DNA from: Planctomycetota bacterium
GTDB lineage: Bacteria; Planctomycetota; PLA2
DNA: 64,000 nt
Assembly (NCBI GenBank): GCA_021776785.1
Contig: JAJFFF010000051.1
Location: forward strand, 1-64,000
Direction of reading: 5' to 3'
Each line of letters begins with the position of its first letter. Within the stretch, counting starts at the first letter, position 1. The position numbers and the translations under genes are program-made. The notes under the pieces are model-generated. The model searched no databases. It was not told the DNA's origin and was given only the letters and a program-made list of their open reading frames with translations. Below are positions 17,526 to 27,300 of the stretch, one piece after another.

Positions 17526-18611
17526 TCAGCGCATCAGTGCCGCGCGGGTCTTTTCGGTGTACTCGGAGGGGAACGGTTTTTTGACGCCGCGTGCTTTGTG
17601 GATGCGCCGGGCCAGCGCCACGCACGCGCGCATCGCTCGCGCTTCGCCTTGCTCGGGGATCGGCGGGTAGGCTGTCTTGAGGGCCAGGTCCACGCTCTTG
17701 CGTGCGCTCTTGTGCCGCTTGGCGATCGCTGTGAGCGTGTCCACCGCGGCGCCGGTGAGCATGTTGAAGTATTTCCCCGATTGCGCCCAGGGCGCGACGA
17801 CCGCGACCGAGTTCGCGGTCCCGCACCGCGCGAGCGCCTGGACGGCGCGGGAGCGCAACACGTTGGGGTTGCGGCTCGGCGCCGGGTTCGCGACCAGCGC
17901 CTCAAGCGCCGGCGCTGCCTGGGCGGTGCCGGAGTCTTTTAAGACGCCCAACACGACGTAGCGAAACGGGTCGTTGGGCACCGCGAGCAATGCCACCGCG
18001 CGTTTTGCGATGACCGCCGGTTTTTTCTCGGCGAGATGGTTTAGAGCAAGGGTCCGCACGACGATGTCGTCTTGGTCGAGCAGTTTCTGAGCGCGCGCGG
18101 TCGTCGGCCGCGCCGTGAAGTCGCGGGCGCGCTCTTCGGCCGCCCGCACCTTTTCCCATGCGGTGAGCGAGCGATGCGGTTTGATATTCGTCGCATTCAC
18201 CGCCGCGAGAAACGACTCCACCTTACGTCCGGTCTGCGCCACGACCTTCATCGTCGCCGGGTCGACGAGAAAGATCTGGGGCCAACTCGAAACGCCGAAA
18301 CGGATCGAGATGCGCTCCGCGGCGCGGTCGTCTTTGCTCTTGGAGAAGTCGCGGTAGACGTATACCCAAACGATCTTGTCGTAAGTTTCTTTCAGGGCAG
18401 GATTCGGAAGCAACTGCTTCTCGACGACGACGCAATGGGGTCAGTACGTCTTCGTGAAGTAGCAAAAGATCGGCTTGCCCTCCTTGAGAGCTTGTTTTTG
18501 CGCAGCGACGAGGTCGCGCTGCCAGGGCGGGCCTTCCGGAGGAGTTTCACTCCCGGCGACAGCCAGCGAGCAAAAGAGCAGAAGCGAAAGCGAGCAAGCA
18601 ACACGACGCAT
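17526..18611 (-). CDS. Candidate selenoprotein: secreted thioredoxin-like domain (U-P-H-C) plus HEAT-like repeats
   Basis: 361 aa if the in-frame TGA at 18441-18443 is read as selenocysteine (residue 57). ATG 18611 starts a signal peptide (MRRVACSLSLLLFCSLAVAG). The thioredoxin fold is plain on both sides of the TGA: GKPIFCYFTKTY, then Sec57, then PHC (Cys60). After that come the helix VVVEKQLLPNPALKE, the strand IVWVYVYRD and the cis-Pro loop GVSSWPQIFLVDP. The TGA therefore occupies the first position of the CxxC redox motif, where selenocysteine occurs in many redox selenoproteins. Residues ~130-275 are alpha-helical HEAT/Armadillo-like repeats. A SECIS-like hairpin lies just downstream of the TGA. 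A periplasmic thiol/selenol oxidoreductase role is inferred. The alternative is a sequencing error or nonsense mutation of TGC/TGT; the intact flanking frame argues against decay. Confidence 0.75.
18404..18424 (-). promoter_or_regulatory. SECIS-like hairpin downstream of the in-frame TGA
   Basis: On the minus strand a hairpin of 8 bp (TCG, bulged A, GAAGC; loop AGTT; GCTTC, CGA) lies inside the coding sequence. The loop starts 26 nt after the TGA. Bacterial SECIS models require a loop about 16-37 nt after the UGA, an upper stem of at least 4 bp and a G within the first two loop bases; all three hold. SelB binding is inferred. Confidence 0.65.
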
Positions 18612-18722
18612 ACCCACAAAGAATACAGATTTCGAGCGCCCCCCGGGACGAAGACTTGCGCCGCCGTCGTCTCGTGACGGCTTCGTGGGTCCTATACCCT
18701 TCTCTTCTCCGAACGATCGCGC

Positions 18723-19919
18723 TTGCTCGCCCGTTACTATCCTTGCTTGGCCCAACACCGCACTACTCTTCTTTTGCTCGCCGTGCCGGTGATCGTCGTC
18801 GCTTTGACGCTCTTGTGGCCCGATGAATCCTTCGCGACGAGGGCGACCGACCGACAAAGTTCTTTGGACTCGGTTGTGCCAAGTCGTTTTGCCGAAGGCA
18901 TTGAGTCAGACCGCGCCAAAGCCGCCGCCGGAACTCGACCCAAGTCGGCCGACAACTCGCAGAAGACTGGTCCGCCCCTCACCGGCGTCGTCGGGTTGTT
19001 GCCCGAAGACGTTCGTGGCACGGGTACCGCCGCGTTGCACCTGCGATTGCATGACGCCGAGAGCGATCGGCCGATTTCCACGCGCGTTCGTGTTTGGCGT
19101 CTTGGCGCGCCTGCGGTCGGGCCGTGGGGTGCCGGGGATCACATTCAGTTCGACGGCGTCGTTGCGGCCAAGGGGCTCCGCGTTGTGAAATGGCCGGTGG
19201 GGCGCTACCGGTTGAGTTGCTCGCGGCAGCGGCGGGGGGCTTTCGATCCTCCAGCTTTCACGGTCGCGGCTGGGAACAACGACGTCGTGGTCTTGCTTCG
19301 CATGCCGCGCTCTCTGGATCAACGCGCTCGACTGTTTGACCGTCATGGCGCCGAGGTATTCACCGCGAAAGTTGGCGGCATCGGCGGCGCAACCGCATCG
19401 CTTGAATACCACGCGCCGGATTGGGCGAATGTGCGCGCGCATCGCAACCGCGCCTGGAAGTTACAAGTTGGTGCTTCCGCCAGCGACCAGGGCAGTTCCA
19501 AGAGGCGTCAACAGACGCACGCTGGGAACGGGTTCTCGCTCGGTGCCATCCCCGAGCGCACTCGCCTCGGTGGCCACTACCGGTCCACCTACGTTTATCC
19601 GGCGGGTCGCTCCCGTGTTGTTTGCCGGAGGAACAGCAAGTCTGCACGCGACGGCGATCTGTTCGTCGGCCCGACGATTTCTCTCGCGAAACTGTTTGCG
19701 CAAGTGACCACTCCGGCAGGAGTCGGCGTGATGAAAGCCGGGGCGCGCGTCTACGCCGTTGCGGAAGCCGTTCGAGTGAAGTCCGAGGCGCCGGCCGCCG
19801 CTGCCCTTCGTCTCCCCATCAAGCTACGAGTAGAACTCCGCGGTCACGAGTTGCTCGAACTCGTATGGAACGTCGGCGACCCTTTTCCGGTTCGACGTCT
19901 TCGCGCGAAGCGTCCCTGA
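18723..19919 (+). CDS. Membrane-anchored hypothetical protein
   Basis: 398 aa from TTG 18723. There is no ATG before the hydrophobic N-terminal helix (RTTLLLLAVPVIVVALTLLW), so the start is uncertain; other TTG and GTG codons lie just downstream. The rest is a low-complexity linker (residues ~35-90), then beta-rich sequence with LHLRLHDAESDRPISTRVRVW, GRYRLSCSRQRRGAF and FTVAAGNNDVVVLLRMPRS. This is reminiscent of the carboxypeptidase-regulatory-like sandwiches seen elsewhere in the window. It is divergent from the Sec-thioredoxin gene. No function is assigned. Confidence 0.65.
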   Translation: MLARYYPCLAQHRTTLLLLAVPVIVVALTLLWPDESFATRATDRQSSLDSVVPSRFAEGIESDRAKAAAGTRPKSADNSQKTGPPLTGVVGLLPEDVRGTGTAALHLRLHDAESDRPISTRVRVWRLGAPAVGPWGAGDHIQFDGVVAAKGLRVVKWPVGRYRLSCSRQRRGAFDPPAFTVAAGNNDVVVLLRMPRSLDQRARLFDRHGAEVFTAKVGGIGGATASLEYHAPDWANVRAHRNRAWKLQVGASASDQGSSKRRQQTHAGNGFSLGAIPERTRLGGHYRSTYVYPAGRSRVVCRRNSKSARDGDLFVGPTISLAKLFAQVTTPAGVGVMKAGARVYAVAEAVRVKSEAPAAAALRLPIKLRVELRGHELLELVWNVGDPFPVRRLRAKRP

Positions 19920-20079
19920 TGTCGCACTTCGTCGGGGCGGCCCTGGTAGTCGCTTCCACGTAGTCGCCGCTCAGGTCGGCCAAGTCTAGCCAAGCGCTGC
20001 CACTGTCATCAACCGACCACGGTTGTGTCAAATCGTCCGTGGGTCTGGATGTAGGCGGACGTGGCGTTACGCTCGTGAC

Positions 20080-21525
20080 ATGGGTACGTTCTTTCGTCGC
20101 GTTGGCATGGCGTTGGTTCTGACGGCGCTCGCGGACGTGTTTTTGTTTCATGAGTCGCTCGGAGTCGGGCTGACGTTTTTTTGTCTATGCGTCGGTGGCG
20201 TCGCCGTGGCGCGGTGGGGCGCGCGTCTGCTGCACGCTCGGTTGTGGCTCTTTGTTTGGTGTGCGCTCGTCGTTGTGGCGGCGGTCGAGCCATCCGCCAC
20301 GGGCTTGTTTCTTTTGATCCTCTTGGGTTGGGCGATCGTCGCTATGGCGGAGCTCGGCGCGGGGTGTTCTCTTTTTGAAGCGCTCGTTCGTGGTACGACC
20401 GGCGGCCTGCGCAGCTTCGTCGCCGCGCCACACGACACGCGTCGCGCCGTGTTGATTTCGACCCGTCGCGCACCAAGCGGCGTCATTCCGGTGCGCCTCT
20501 CGCTCGTTCCGATCGTCATTACGCTGCTGTTTGCACTGCTCATCGTTCCCGCCAACCTTGTTTTGTCTCGCTGGATCGCGGAGCTCGCGGATACCGTGCA
20601 TTCGCTCGCGAGTTTCGACGCTGTTCGCTTTGTGTTTTGGATAGCGATCTTTGCGGGTGTCTACGGGCTGATGCGCTTTCGGCTCGGCCAGCATCCGGGA
20701 CACGCGCGGCGGCGATCGGCATACGGCGCCAGCGAGGACAATCTCGCGCGAGAGCTCAAGACGTGCGTGACGACGCTCATCTTGACGAACTTGCTCTTCC
20801 TCGCCGCCAACGCAACGGACCTGGCATTCCTGTGGCTGCGCTTCGATCTTCCCGACGGGATGTCGTATAGCGAATACGCGCACCGCGGAAGCTACCGCTT
20901 GATTGTTGCCGTGGTGCTGGCCGCGTTCATGATCGTCGTCTTTTTTCGAAGCAATGCGCGGCCGCGCGAGCATCGAATGGCACGTGCTCTGGCGGCGGTT
21001 TTTGTTGTTCAAAACATTCTCGTGCTTGCCGGAGCCGCGTCGCGTCTTGGTCTCTACGCTGATGCGTACGGGCTAACTCGATTTCGTGTGGCGACGATGT
21101 TTTGGCTCGCGTTAGTGGCTGTCGGGTTTGTGCTTTTGGGGCTCCGCATTCTGCAGAACCGGTCGTTTCGTTTCCTGATGGATGGCAACGCCGCTAGCAC
21201 GCTCATTGTGCTGTCGTGTTGGGCGGGGCTCGACGTCGACGGGTACGTCGCGGACCGAAATGTTGCACGTCACACGCGCGATCCAAGCGTGGCAATGGAT
21301 GTTGACTACCTGGGCGAGTTGGGAGTCGGGGCGCTACCCGCGCTCGCGCGCCTCGTCCACGACAAGGATCTCGAACTGGCGGCACGCGCAGAAGTCATTT
21401 TGCGTCGTCGCACGAAAGAGGAGCGAGCAAACCATCAGCACTGGGCCGAGTGGTCGTACCGCAGCCACGTCGCGCTCCGCGAGGCGGAACATGCTCTGGC
21501 TGAAGTCGGGGTCCGAACAGATTGA
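20080..21525 (+). CDS. Polytopic membrane protein, DUF4173/DUF4153-like
   Basis: 481 aa from ATG 20080. It has about ten hydrophobic segments, for example TALADVFLFHESLGVGLTFF, LFVWCALVVVAAVEPSATG, LVPIVITLLFALLIVPANLV and LIVAVVLAAFMIVVFF. The motif region TNLLFLAANATDLAFLW ... GMSYSEYAHRGSYRLI resembles the G-[FM]-[ST]-[YF]-x-E-Y-A-[RH]-x-G-[FS] signature of DUF4173 proteins. The last ~110 residues form a soluble tail with LGELGVGALPALARLVHDKD and a helical EVILRRRTKEE stretch. The function of the family is unknown. It stands alone, with 160-280 nt gaps on both sides. Confidence 0.75.
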   Translation: MGTFFRRVGMALVLTALADVFLFHESLGVGLTFFCLCVGGVAVARWGARLLHARLWLFVWCALVVVAAVEPSATGLFLLILLGWAIVAMAELGAGCSLFEALVRGTTGGLRSFVAAPHDTRRAVLISTRRAPSGVIPVRLSLVPIVITLLFALLIVPANLVLSRWIAELADTVHSLASFDAVRFVFWIAIFAGVYGLMRFRLGQHPGHARRRSAYGASEDNLARELKTCVTTLILTNLLFLAANATDLAFLWLRFDLPDGMSYSEYAHRGSYRLIVAVVLAAFMIVVFFRSNARPREHRMARALAAVFVVQNILVLAGAASRLGLYADAYGLTRFRVATMFWLALVAVGFVLLGLRILQNRSFRFLMDGNAASTLIVLSCWAGLDVDGYVADRNVARHTRDPSVAMDVDYLGELGVGALPALARLVHDKDLELAARAEVILRRRTKEERANHQHWAEWSYRSHVALREAEHALAEVGVRTD

Positions 21526-21808
21526 TTCCCCGACTTGTGTTTTCAAAGTCCGAGAACACATCTCTTGGCCTGTCACCTTCGAGCCGAACTTCTCCTAGCT
21601 CCTCGGCACGTGAGAACGCTTCCGGGTTGGGAAACGGCCCGGGCCATGCGTGTCGGTCCTTACGTGACCGGTCGCGCGGTCGGCTCGTGGAGTTGTGCAA
21701 GATTTCTCCGGCGCCGTCTCGCGTCGCGACGTACGAATGTTATCACTCTTCACCTCGGTCGCCGCCTTGCTGTGGCCGGCACTCGACGAACCTGAAGGAG
21801 ATTCGACC

Positions 21809-22411
21809 ATGGATACGTTCGACGCCATCTACGCGCGCCGTGCCGTCAAGCAATACGACGACGCGCATCGACTGACGACTGAGGAGGAAAGCAAGCTGCT
21901 CGAGGCCGCCATCCAGGCACCGACCAGCTTCAACATCCAGCACTGGCGCTTCGTGGTCGCGCGCGACCCGCAACTGCGCCAAAAAATCCGGGAGAACGGC
22001 AACGACCAGGCGCAGATGACGGAGGCCTCGTTGCTCGTGATCCTCACCGCCGACTTAAAAGCGTGGGCGAAGGAGCCGAAGCGCTATTGGGTCAACGCGC
22101 CGGCCGAGGTTGCGGACCTACTTGTCAACTGGATGGGCCCGTTTCACGAAGGCCGTGAGTGGCTACAGCGCGACGAAGCGCAGCGATCGATCGGGATGGC
22201 GATGCAGACGCTGATGCTCGCCGCGAAGGCGATGGGCTACGACTCGTGCCCGATGATCGGCTTCGACATCGAAGCCGTCGCGAAGCTCATCCGACTGCCC
22301 GACGACCACGTCATGGGCCCGATGGTGGCCATCGGCAAGGGCACCAAGGCGCCGTGGCCGAAGCCGGGACAGCTCACGTTGGACGAAGTCGTCTTAGAAA
22401 ACGGATTCTAG
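21809..22411 (+). CDS. Nitroreductase-family protein
   Basis: 200 aa. ATG 21809 is preceded by GAAGGAG about 8 nt away. The N-terminus DAIYARRAVKQYD is the FMN-phosphate-binding R-R-x-V-[RK]-x-[YF] motif. APTSFNIQHWRFVVARDP is the second flavin-binding segment, and GMAMQTLMLAAKAMGYDSCPMIGFD is the conserved dimer-interface helix. It probably reduces quinones, nitro groups or similar substrates with NAD(P)H using FMN as a homodimer. The physiological substrate is unknown. It is a single gene followed by a hairpin at 22424. Confidence 0.92.
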   Translation: MDTFDAIYARRAVKQYDDAHRLTTEEESKLLEAAIQAPTSFNIQHWRFVVARDPQLRQKIRENGNDQAQMTEASLLVILTADLKAWAKEPKRYWVNAPAEVADLLVNWMGPFHEGREWLQRDEAQRSIGMAMQTLMLAAKAMGYDSCPMIGFDIEAVAKLIRLPDDHVMGPMVAIGKGTKAPWPKPGQLTLDEVVLENGF

Positions 22412-22423
22412 AGCGACGAAGGG

Positions 22424-22452
22424 GGGACCCGCACGCCCATGCGTCGGGTCCC
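22424..22452 (+). terminator. GC-rich hairpin after the nitroreductase gene
   Basis: GGGACCCG-C-ACGC pairs with GCGTCGGGTCCC (12 bp, one bulged C) around a CCAT loop, 12 nt after the stop. No T run follows, so terminator activity is uncertain. Confidence 0.5.
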
Positions 22453-22472
22453 GTCCCTTGTAGACTGTGTTT

Positions 22473-22781
22473 ATGGACAACGTAACGTGGAGCGATCGCG
22501 ACGGCGTGCGCTGGATCGAGCTCGAAGGCGACCTCGATCAGAACGCGTATCTCGACTTGAAGCCGTCGTTTGAGACCGTCGCTCGGGATTCTGAGTCCGA
22601 CGTCATCGTCTTGGGCAACGGCGTGACGTTTTTATGCAGCATGATGATCGGACTGCTTGTTCAGTCCCAAAAAAAGCTCAACGAGCGCGGCCACCAACTC
22701 CGCGTGCGCGGCCTCAACCCGGGCTTACGGTCCATTCTGGCGACGCTCCATCTCCAGGACACACTCGTCGACGACGGGTAA
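22473..22781 (+). CDS. STAS-domain protein (anti-sigma factor antagonist-like)
   Basis: 102 aa from ATG 22473. The pattern IELEGDLDQNAYLDLKPSFE ... DVIVLGNGVTFLCSMMIGLLVQSQKKLNERGHQLRVRGLNPGLRSILATLHL is the STAS fold of SpoIIAA/RsbV proteins. The usual phosphorylatable Ser sits in the D-S-[ST]-G loop; here the equivalent segment is TFLCSMMIG, so Ser at about residue 54 is the candidate site and the preceding Asp is not conserved. The role would be partner switching with an anti-sigma kinase, none of which is visible nearby. A cytosolic regulatory role is inferred. Confidence 0.82.
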   Translation: MDNVTWSDRDGVRWIELEGDLDQNAYLDLKPSFETVARDSESDVIVLGNGVTFLCSMMIGLLVQSQKKLNERGHQLRVRGLNPGLRSILATLHLQDTLVDDG

Positions 22782-22868
22782 CTGCGTCGCGGATGTCGGA
22801 CGACGAGAACTTCCCTTTTTCAGCCCTCCGGTGGCCAGGTGTGCGTTAGCTAGCGTTACCATGCGCAC

Positions 22869-23252
22869 ATGGCTGACAGCGCTGCCGAAATCTGGACTGC
22901 GATTCAGACAGCCCATGAGACGTGGCTTGCCGGGCGCCCGGAAGGCGTCGCCAAGCTTTTTCACCGAAACGTCGCGATGGATAGCCCCGACGGCAAAGAA
23001 ATCGTGCGCGGGCGCGATGCGATGGTGCGCAGCTATGTCGATTATTGCGCGCACGTAAAGACGCATGAATTCAAAGTGTTGAACCATGCCGTGCATGTCG
23101 TCGAAAACACGGCCGTCGCACACTATACGTTCACGGTGGCATACGAAGCTGCTGGCACGCAGCATCAAGAGACGGGCACAGAGACGCTCGTGTTTGTCCG
23201 CAACGGCGACCGATGGGAAGCGATCTGGCGCTCGCAACGCATCGGGAGCTGA
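22869..23252 (+). CDS. SnoaL-like/DUF4440-type cone-barrel protein
   Basis: 127 aa from ATG 22869. AAEIWTAIQTAHETWLAGRPEGVAKLFHRNVAM, then GRDAMVRSYVDYC, AVAHYTFTVAYEA and LVFVRNGDRWEAIWRSQ give the NTF2/SnoaL-like layout (helix, helix, curved sheet), ending with the usual W-x-x-x-x-x-S/Q strand. Members range from isomerases and cyclases to binding proteins. Catalytic residues cannot be assigned, so the function is unknown. Confidence 0.75.
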   Translation: MADSAAEIWTAIQTAHETWLAGRPEGVAKLFHRNVAMDSPDGKEIVRGRDAMVRSYVDYCAHVKTHEFKVLNHAVHVVENTAVAHYTFTVAYEAAGTQHQETGTETLVFVRNGDRWEAIWRSQRIGS

Positions 23253-23294
23253 CGACACCGACACAAACGCGCGAAGAAGCTGATCTCCTGCAAC

Positions 23295-24203
23295 TCAATC
23301 ATCGGAGAGGTAGTCGTCGAGGGCTACGGCCGGCTTCTTGTGACTGATCAAGCTGCCGTCGCAACAGAGGATCTTGATCGCTTGCGCGCGAAGTTTCTTG
23401 ATGGCGGCCTGGTCCTTGTCGTCGAGCGGTTCGACGTCATTTTTCTTGTCCTTTTTGCCCCGCTTCTTTTGTGCTTCTAGGAGCACCAGCGCCGCGTGCA
23501 TGCGGGCCTGCGGGTTGGGACTCCGCAAGACGGCGCGCACCATGTCGTGGCGCTTAGCTTTCACAAGTTCCTGGATGGCGAGGTAGCCGGGCGGGGCCTC
23601 CCCGGACTCGTAGCACGAGACTCCGAATTCGTAATCCTGTGTTGGATCCATGAGTAGCGCCCACGCGTCGGCAACCGCCTTCGGTAGTTTGCGATCGGCC
23701 GGATTACTCTCGACGACGGAGCCGAGGTCCTTTGCGATCGCAGCCTTCCACGTCGCGAGTCGCCCCGCGTTGCGCCATGTGAACACCATGCCGCCTTGAG
23801 CGCGCGTCACGTTCGAACCCCAAGCCTTGCGGAGCAGTGCGAGGCGGTTCTCGTGAAACGGGCCCCAAACTTCGAGGCGGAGCTGCACGATGCGCCCTTC
23901 GCGCTCAACCAACAGCGCGCGGAACGTGACTTCCTCGACGCCGACACGAGCCTCGGTGTGATGCGCGCCGTAGGCGAGGTTTCGTTGTTCGAGATCCGGC
24001 TCCGACTGAAACTTCTTGAGCCACTCCTTGGCTACTTGATTTTCAAGCGCGAGCAGAGGCTTCAGGCGCTGCACCTCGCCCCAGTCTTTGGGATGAAATC
24101 GCTTCTGGTCTTCCAGGTAGTCGGCGTCCGCGTCCTCGGCTTTGAGTTCGGTCACAGCAACCACCGCCAACGCGGCACCGAGAACGATCCATTTCCATTG
24201 CAT
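23295..24203 (-). CDS. Secreted hypothetical protein
   Basis: 302 aa. ATG 24203 begins a signal peptide (QWKWIVLGAALAVVAVTELKA). The mature part has a helical segment (RLKPLLALENQVAKEWLKKF), a beta-rich central domain (VTFRALLVEREGRIVQLRLEVW) and a helical C-terminus with HEAT-like character (IQELVKAKRHDMVRAVLRS, ARMHAALVLLEAQKK). A very basic KKRGKKDKKND patch lies near residue 258, and a Cys pair (CC) near 285. No family is recognised. It is divergent from the kinase gene at 24374. Confidence 0.7.
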   Translation of the reverse strand: MQWKWIVLGAALAVVAVTELKAEDADADYLEDQKRFHPKDWGEVQRLKPLLALENQVAKEWLKKFQSEPDLEQRNLAYGAHHTEARVGVEEVTFRALLVEREGRIVQLRLEVWGPFHENRLALLRKAWGSNVTRAQGGMVFTWRNAGRLATWKAAIAKDLGSVVESNPADRKLPKAVADAWALLMDPTQDYEFGVSCYESGEAPPGYLAIQELVKAKRHDMVRAVLRSPNPQARMHAALVLLEAQKKRGKKDKKNDVEPLDDKDQAAIKKLRAQAIKILCCDGSLISHKKPAVALDDYLSDD

Positions 24204-24373
24204 GGCGCCACCGTACCCGCGATCGGCCGCCCCGGTCTGTGCATGAACCAAATTTTGACAGGGTGGTTGCGCCCAACGACGCCGCACACCAAAGCCGCGC
24301 TAGACGACGCACTGCAGCCTAGTTTCCGGCTAGGCCCCTTGTGTTGTGCGCTTTCGCTAAGATACGCAGCCCC

Positions 24374-27300
24374 ATGCCGGATGACGGGTTAATCGGAACG
24401 CAACTCGGTGCCTACCGCATCCAAGGCGAGCTCGGCTCGGGCGGGATGGGGAGCGTCTACCGGGCCGAGGCGGTCGAGGCGGGGCCCGGTCTTGCGTCGG
24501 GCGACACCGTTGCGCTCAAGGTGATGCATCCCAATCTCCTGGAGCTGCCGGGATTTTTTCGGCGTTTTATGTTGGAAGCGGAGTTGGGCAAGCGGGTGCG
24601 GCATCCCAAGGTTGTCCGCACGTATGACGCGGACGCGATCGTCCATGATGGACAGCACTATCACTTCCTCGTGATGGAGTATGTCGAGGGCAAGAGTCTT
24701 CGCGAGCTGCTCAACGAACTGGGACGTATCCCGGAAGCGCTGCTGCGCGAGATCGCACTCCAGACCGCCGCCGGCCTCGCGGCCATCCACGCCGAAGGGA
24801 TCGTGCACCGCGACATCAAACCGGAAAACGTTTTGATCACCGATGACCACGACGTGCGCGTCATGGACCTCGGCGTGGCCAAGCTTCGCGATGCGGACCT
24901 AGCGATTACCACGCCCGGCTGGTTTGCCGGGTCGTTGACGTATGCGGCGCCGGAGCACTTTTCGTCCGACGATGTGACCACGTCCGCCGATCTCTACTCG
25001 CTCGGCGCGATGCTGCACGAACTGGCCACATGCGAACACCCGTTTCAACAAGATGATGCGGCCGCGCTGATCCACGCGCACTTGTCGCACGTGCCCCCGC
25101 GCCTCGCCGACTCCGGTGACACGTCCGATTTTTTTTCAGAGTTGGTCGCCTGCCTGCTTGCCAAAAAACCCGAAGAGAGGTTTGAGTCCGCCGCGGTGTT
25201 GGAAGACGTCGTTGCGCGTGGAGAGCAAGCGCCGTGGTGGACCGACCTGGCAACACGGGTTCGCAAGCCCGACGTGCACCTACCGGAGATCCGCGTGAGA
25301 AAAGACACGCGGCTGCACGGCCGGGAAACTGAGCTCTCCACCCTGCACGCCGCCTGGGATCGTGCGCGCGCCGGGGACGGCAACGCCGTTTTGATCGAGG
25401 GCGAAGCCGGGATCGGGAAGACGCGGCTTGTGGACGCGTTTTTGCGTGAAATCGAAAGCAGCGAAAGCCACGTGTTGTACGGCGCCTACGCCCCCTCGGG
25501 CGGAATGGGCGCGATTTCGGATGCGTTGCTCGCGAAGTTTGGAGAAGGCGGGTTTGCGGACGCCATCGCGCCTTACCTGACGGTGACCCCTTTGCTCGTC
25601 CCCGCGTTTGCGGCGGTGATTCGACGTGAGAGTCCGCCGCCCGGAGCCGAGCCCTTGGGGGGAGATGCGTTCGCCGCCGTGTGCGTTCATCTCATGCGTG
25701 CGTTGGCCGAAGAGAAGCCGCTGATCTGGATCGTCGAGGATCTAAATTTCGCGAGCGAGGAAGGCCGCGATCTTGCGCTCGCCCTTGTCCGCGCCGCGGA
25801 GCATCAACGCGCGCTTCTTTTGTTTACGGCACGGCCCGGCGTGGCCATTGAGGAGGCCAGCCGTCTTCCCAACTACCAACGGATCATCGCGAACCGACTT
25901 GGCGCGCGCGAAGTCTTCGAGCTGTTGGAAGAGGCACTGCAAAACGACACGCTCGCCGAAAAGTTGGGCGGGAAGATCGCAAAGAAGTCCGACGGCGTAC
26001 CGTTCTTTGTCTTCGAGATGATTCGCGGGCTGACGGAAGCGGAGTTCATTCGGCGCGAACCGGATGGCCGTTACGTCCAAACCAGCGCCATCGAGAAAAT
26101 CGAGGTTCCGTCCGCCGTTAAAGACATCATCGATGGGCGTCTCGGTGGGTTGACGGGGGAGCAGAGGAGAATCCTCGATGTCGGTTCCGTGATCGGGATG
26201 GTTTTCGATCCGGGACTGATCGTGACCGTGCTCGAATCCAAGCGGATTCAGATTCTTCAACAACTCGCGGAGATCGAACGCGGGTGGGGCCTTTTGCACG
26301 GCGAGGCCGGCCACACGAGGTTTGACCAAAACCAGATTCAAGAGGTCTTGTACCAGGAGCTTCCGCCCGACCTGCGCGCCGAATACCACACCCTCGTGGC
26401 GGATGCGTACGCCGCGCGGCTGGACGGAGATGCGCAACACGAGGACGCTGTGTTTCTTGCGTCGCATCATCTGCGCGGAAGCCGGCCGCGTGACGGCGTG
26501 ACGTGGCTCGGTCGTGCGCTCGATCACCTCGAGAAAACGATCCGCTACGAGGAGGCCATCGAACTCGCGACGTTGGCGCTGGACGTGCCGCGGTTGCTGG
26601 AGGGCGCGGCGCGCGCCGGCATCTTGCTGCGGAAAGCGGAGCGACACCGTGTGCGCGGCGAGCACGGCATCGTGCGGCCGATCCTGGATGAGGCGTTGCG
26701 ATGGGCGGACGAAAGCGGGAAGCCCGCACTGCGCGCGCGGGCGCGGATCGCCATGGGGACACACCTTTGGCAGACCACCGATCTCTTGGCCGCGTTGGAG
26801 CAACACAAGAAAGCCGAGGAGCACGCAATCGAAGCCGACGACGAGAAGCTGCGGTGGCAGGCCACGGGCAACATCGCTGTTGTCTTCCGGGGGCTTGGTC
26901 GCTACGAGGAAGCGCTCGCGCAGTTTCAGGCCAGCCTCGCCCTCGCGCGCGATCGCGGCGACAAAAAGTGGGAGGCCAAAGCGACGTTTAACGTGGGGCT
27001 TGTCTCTTGGAACCTCGGTCGGACCGATAAGGCGCAAGCTTGTTTTGAACGGGTCCTCGTGCTCGCGCGCGAAACGGGAAACCGGCTCGACGCACTCCAG
27101 GCCACAGGCAACCTCGGCATTGTGATGCAAAACACCGGCCGCATCGAAGAGGCGCGCGCGCAGTACGAACGGACGCTCAACCTGTCCCGCGAGGTTGGCG
27201 ACCGGCGCTCCGAGACGTACGCCACGGGCAACCTCGCTTCGATTCTTTCGCAGGCCGGCCGCATCGAGGAAGCCACAACGCATTTCGAGAAGACGCTCGC

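Noticed and set aside
17526-18443. Reading the thioredoxin-HEAT locus as a pseudogene or as two genes (17526-18413 and 18441-18611)
   Set aside because: A single in-frame TGA at the redox Cys position, intact frame and codon bias on both sides, and a SECIS-like hairpin make selenocysteine the better explanation.
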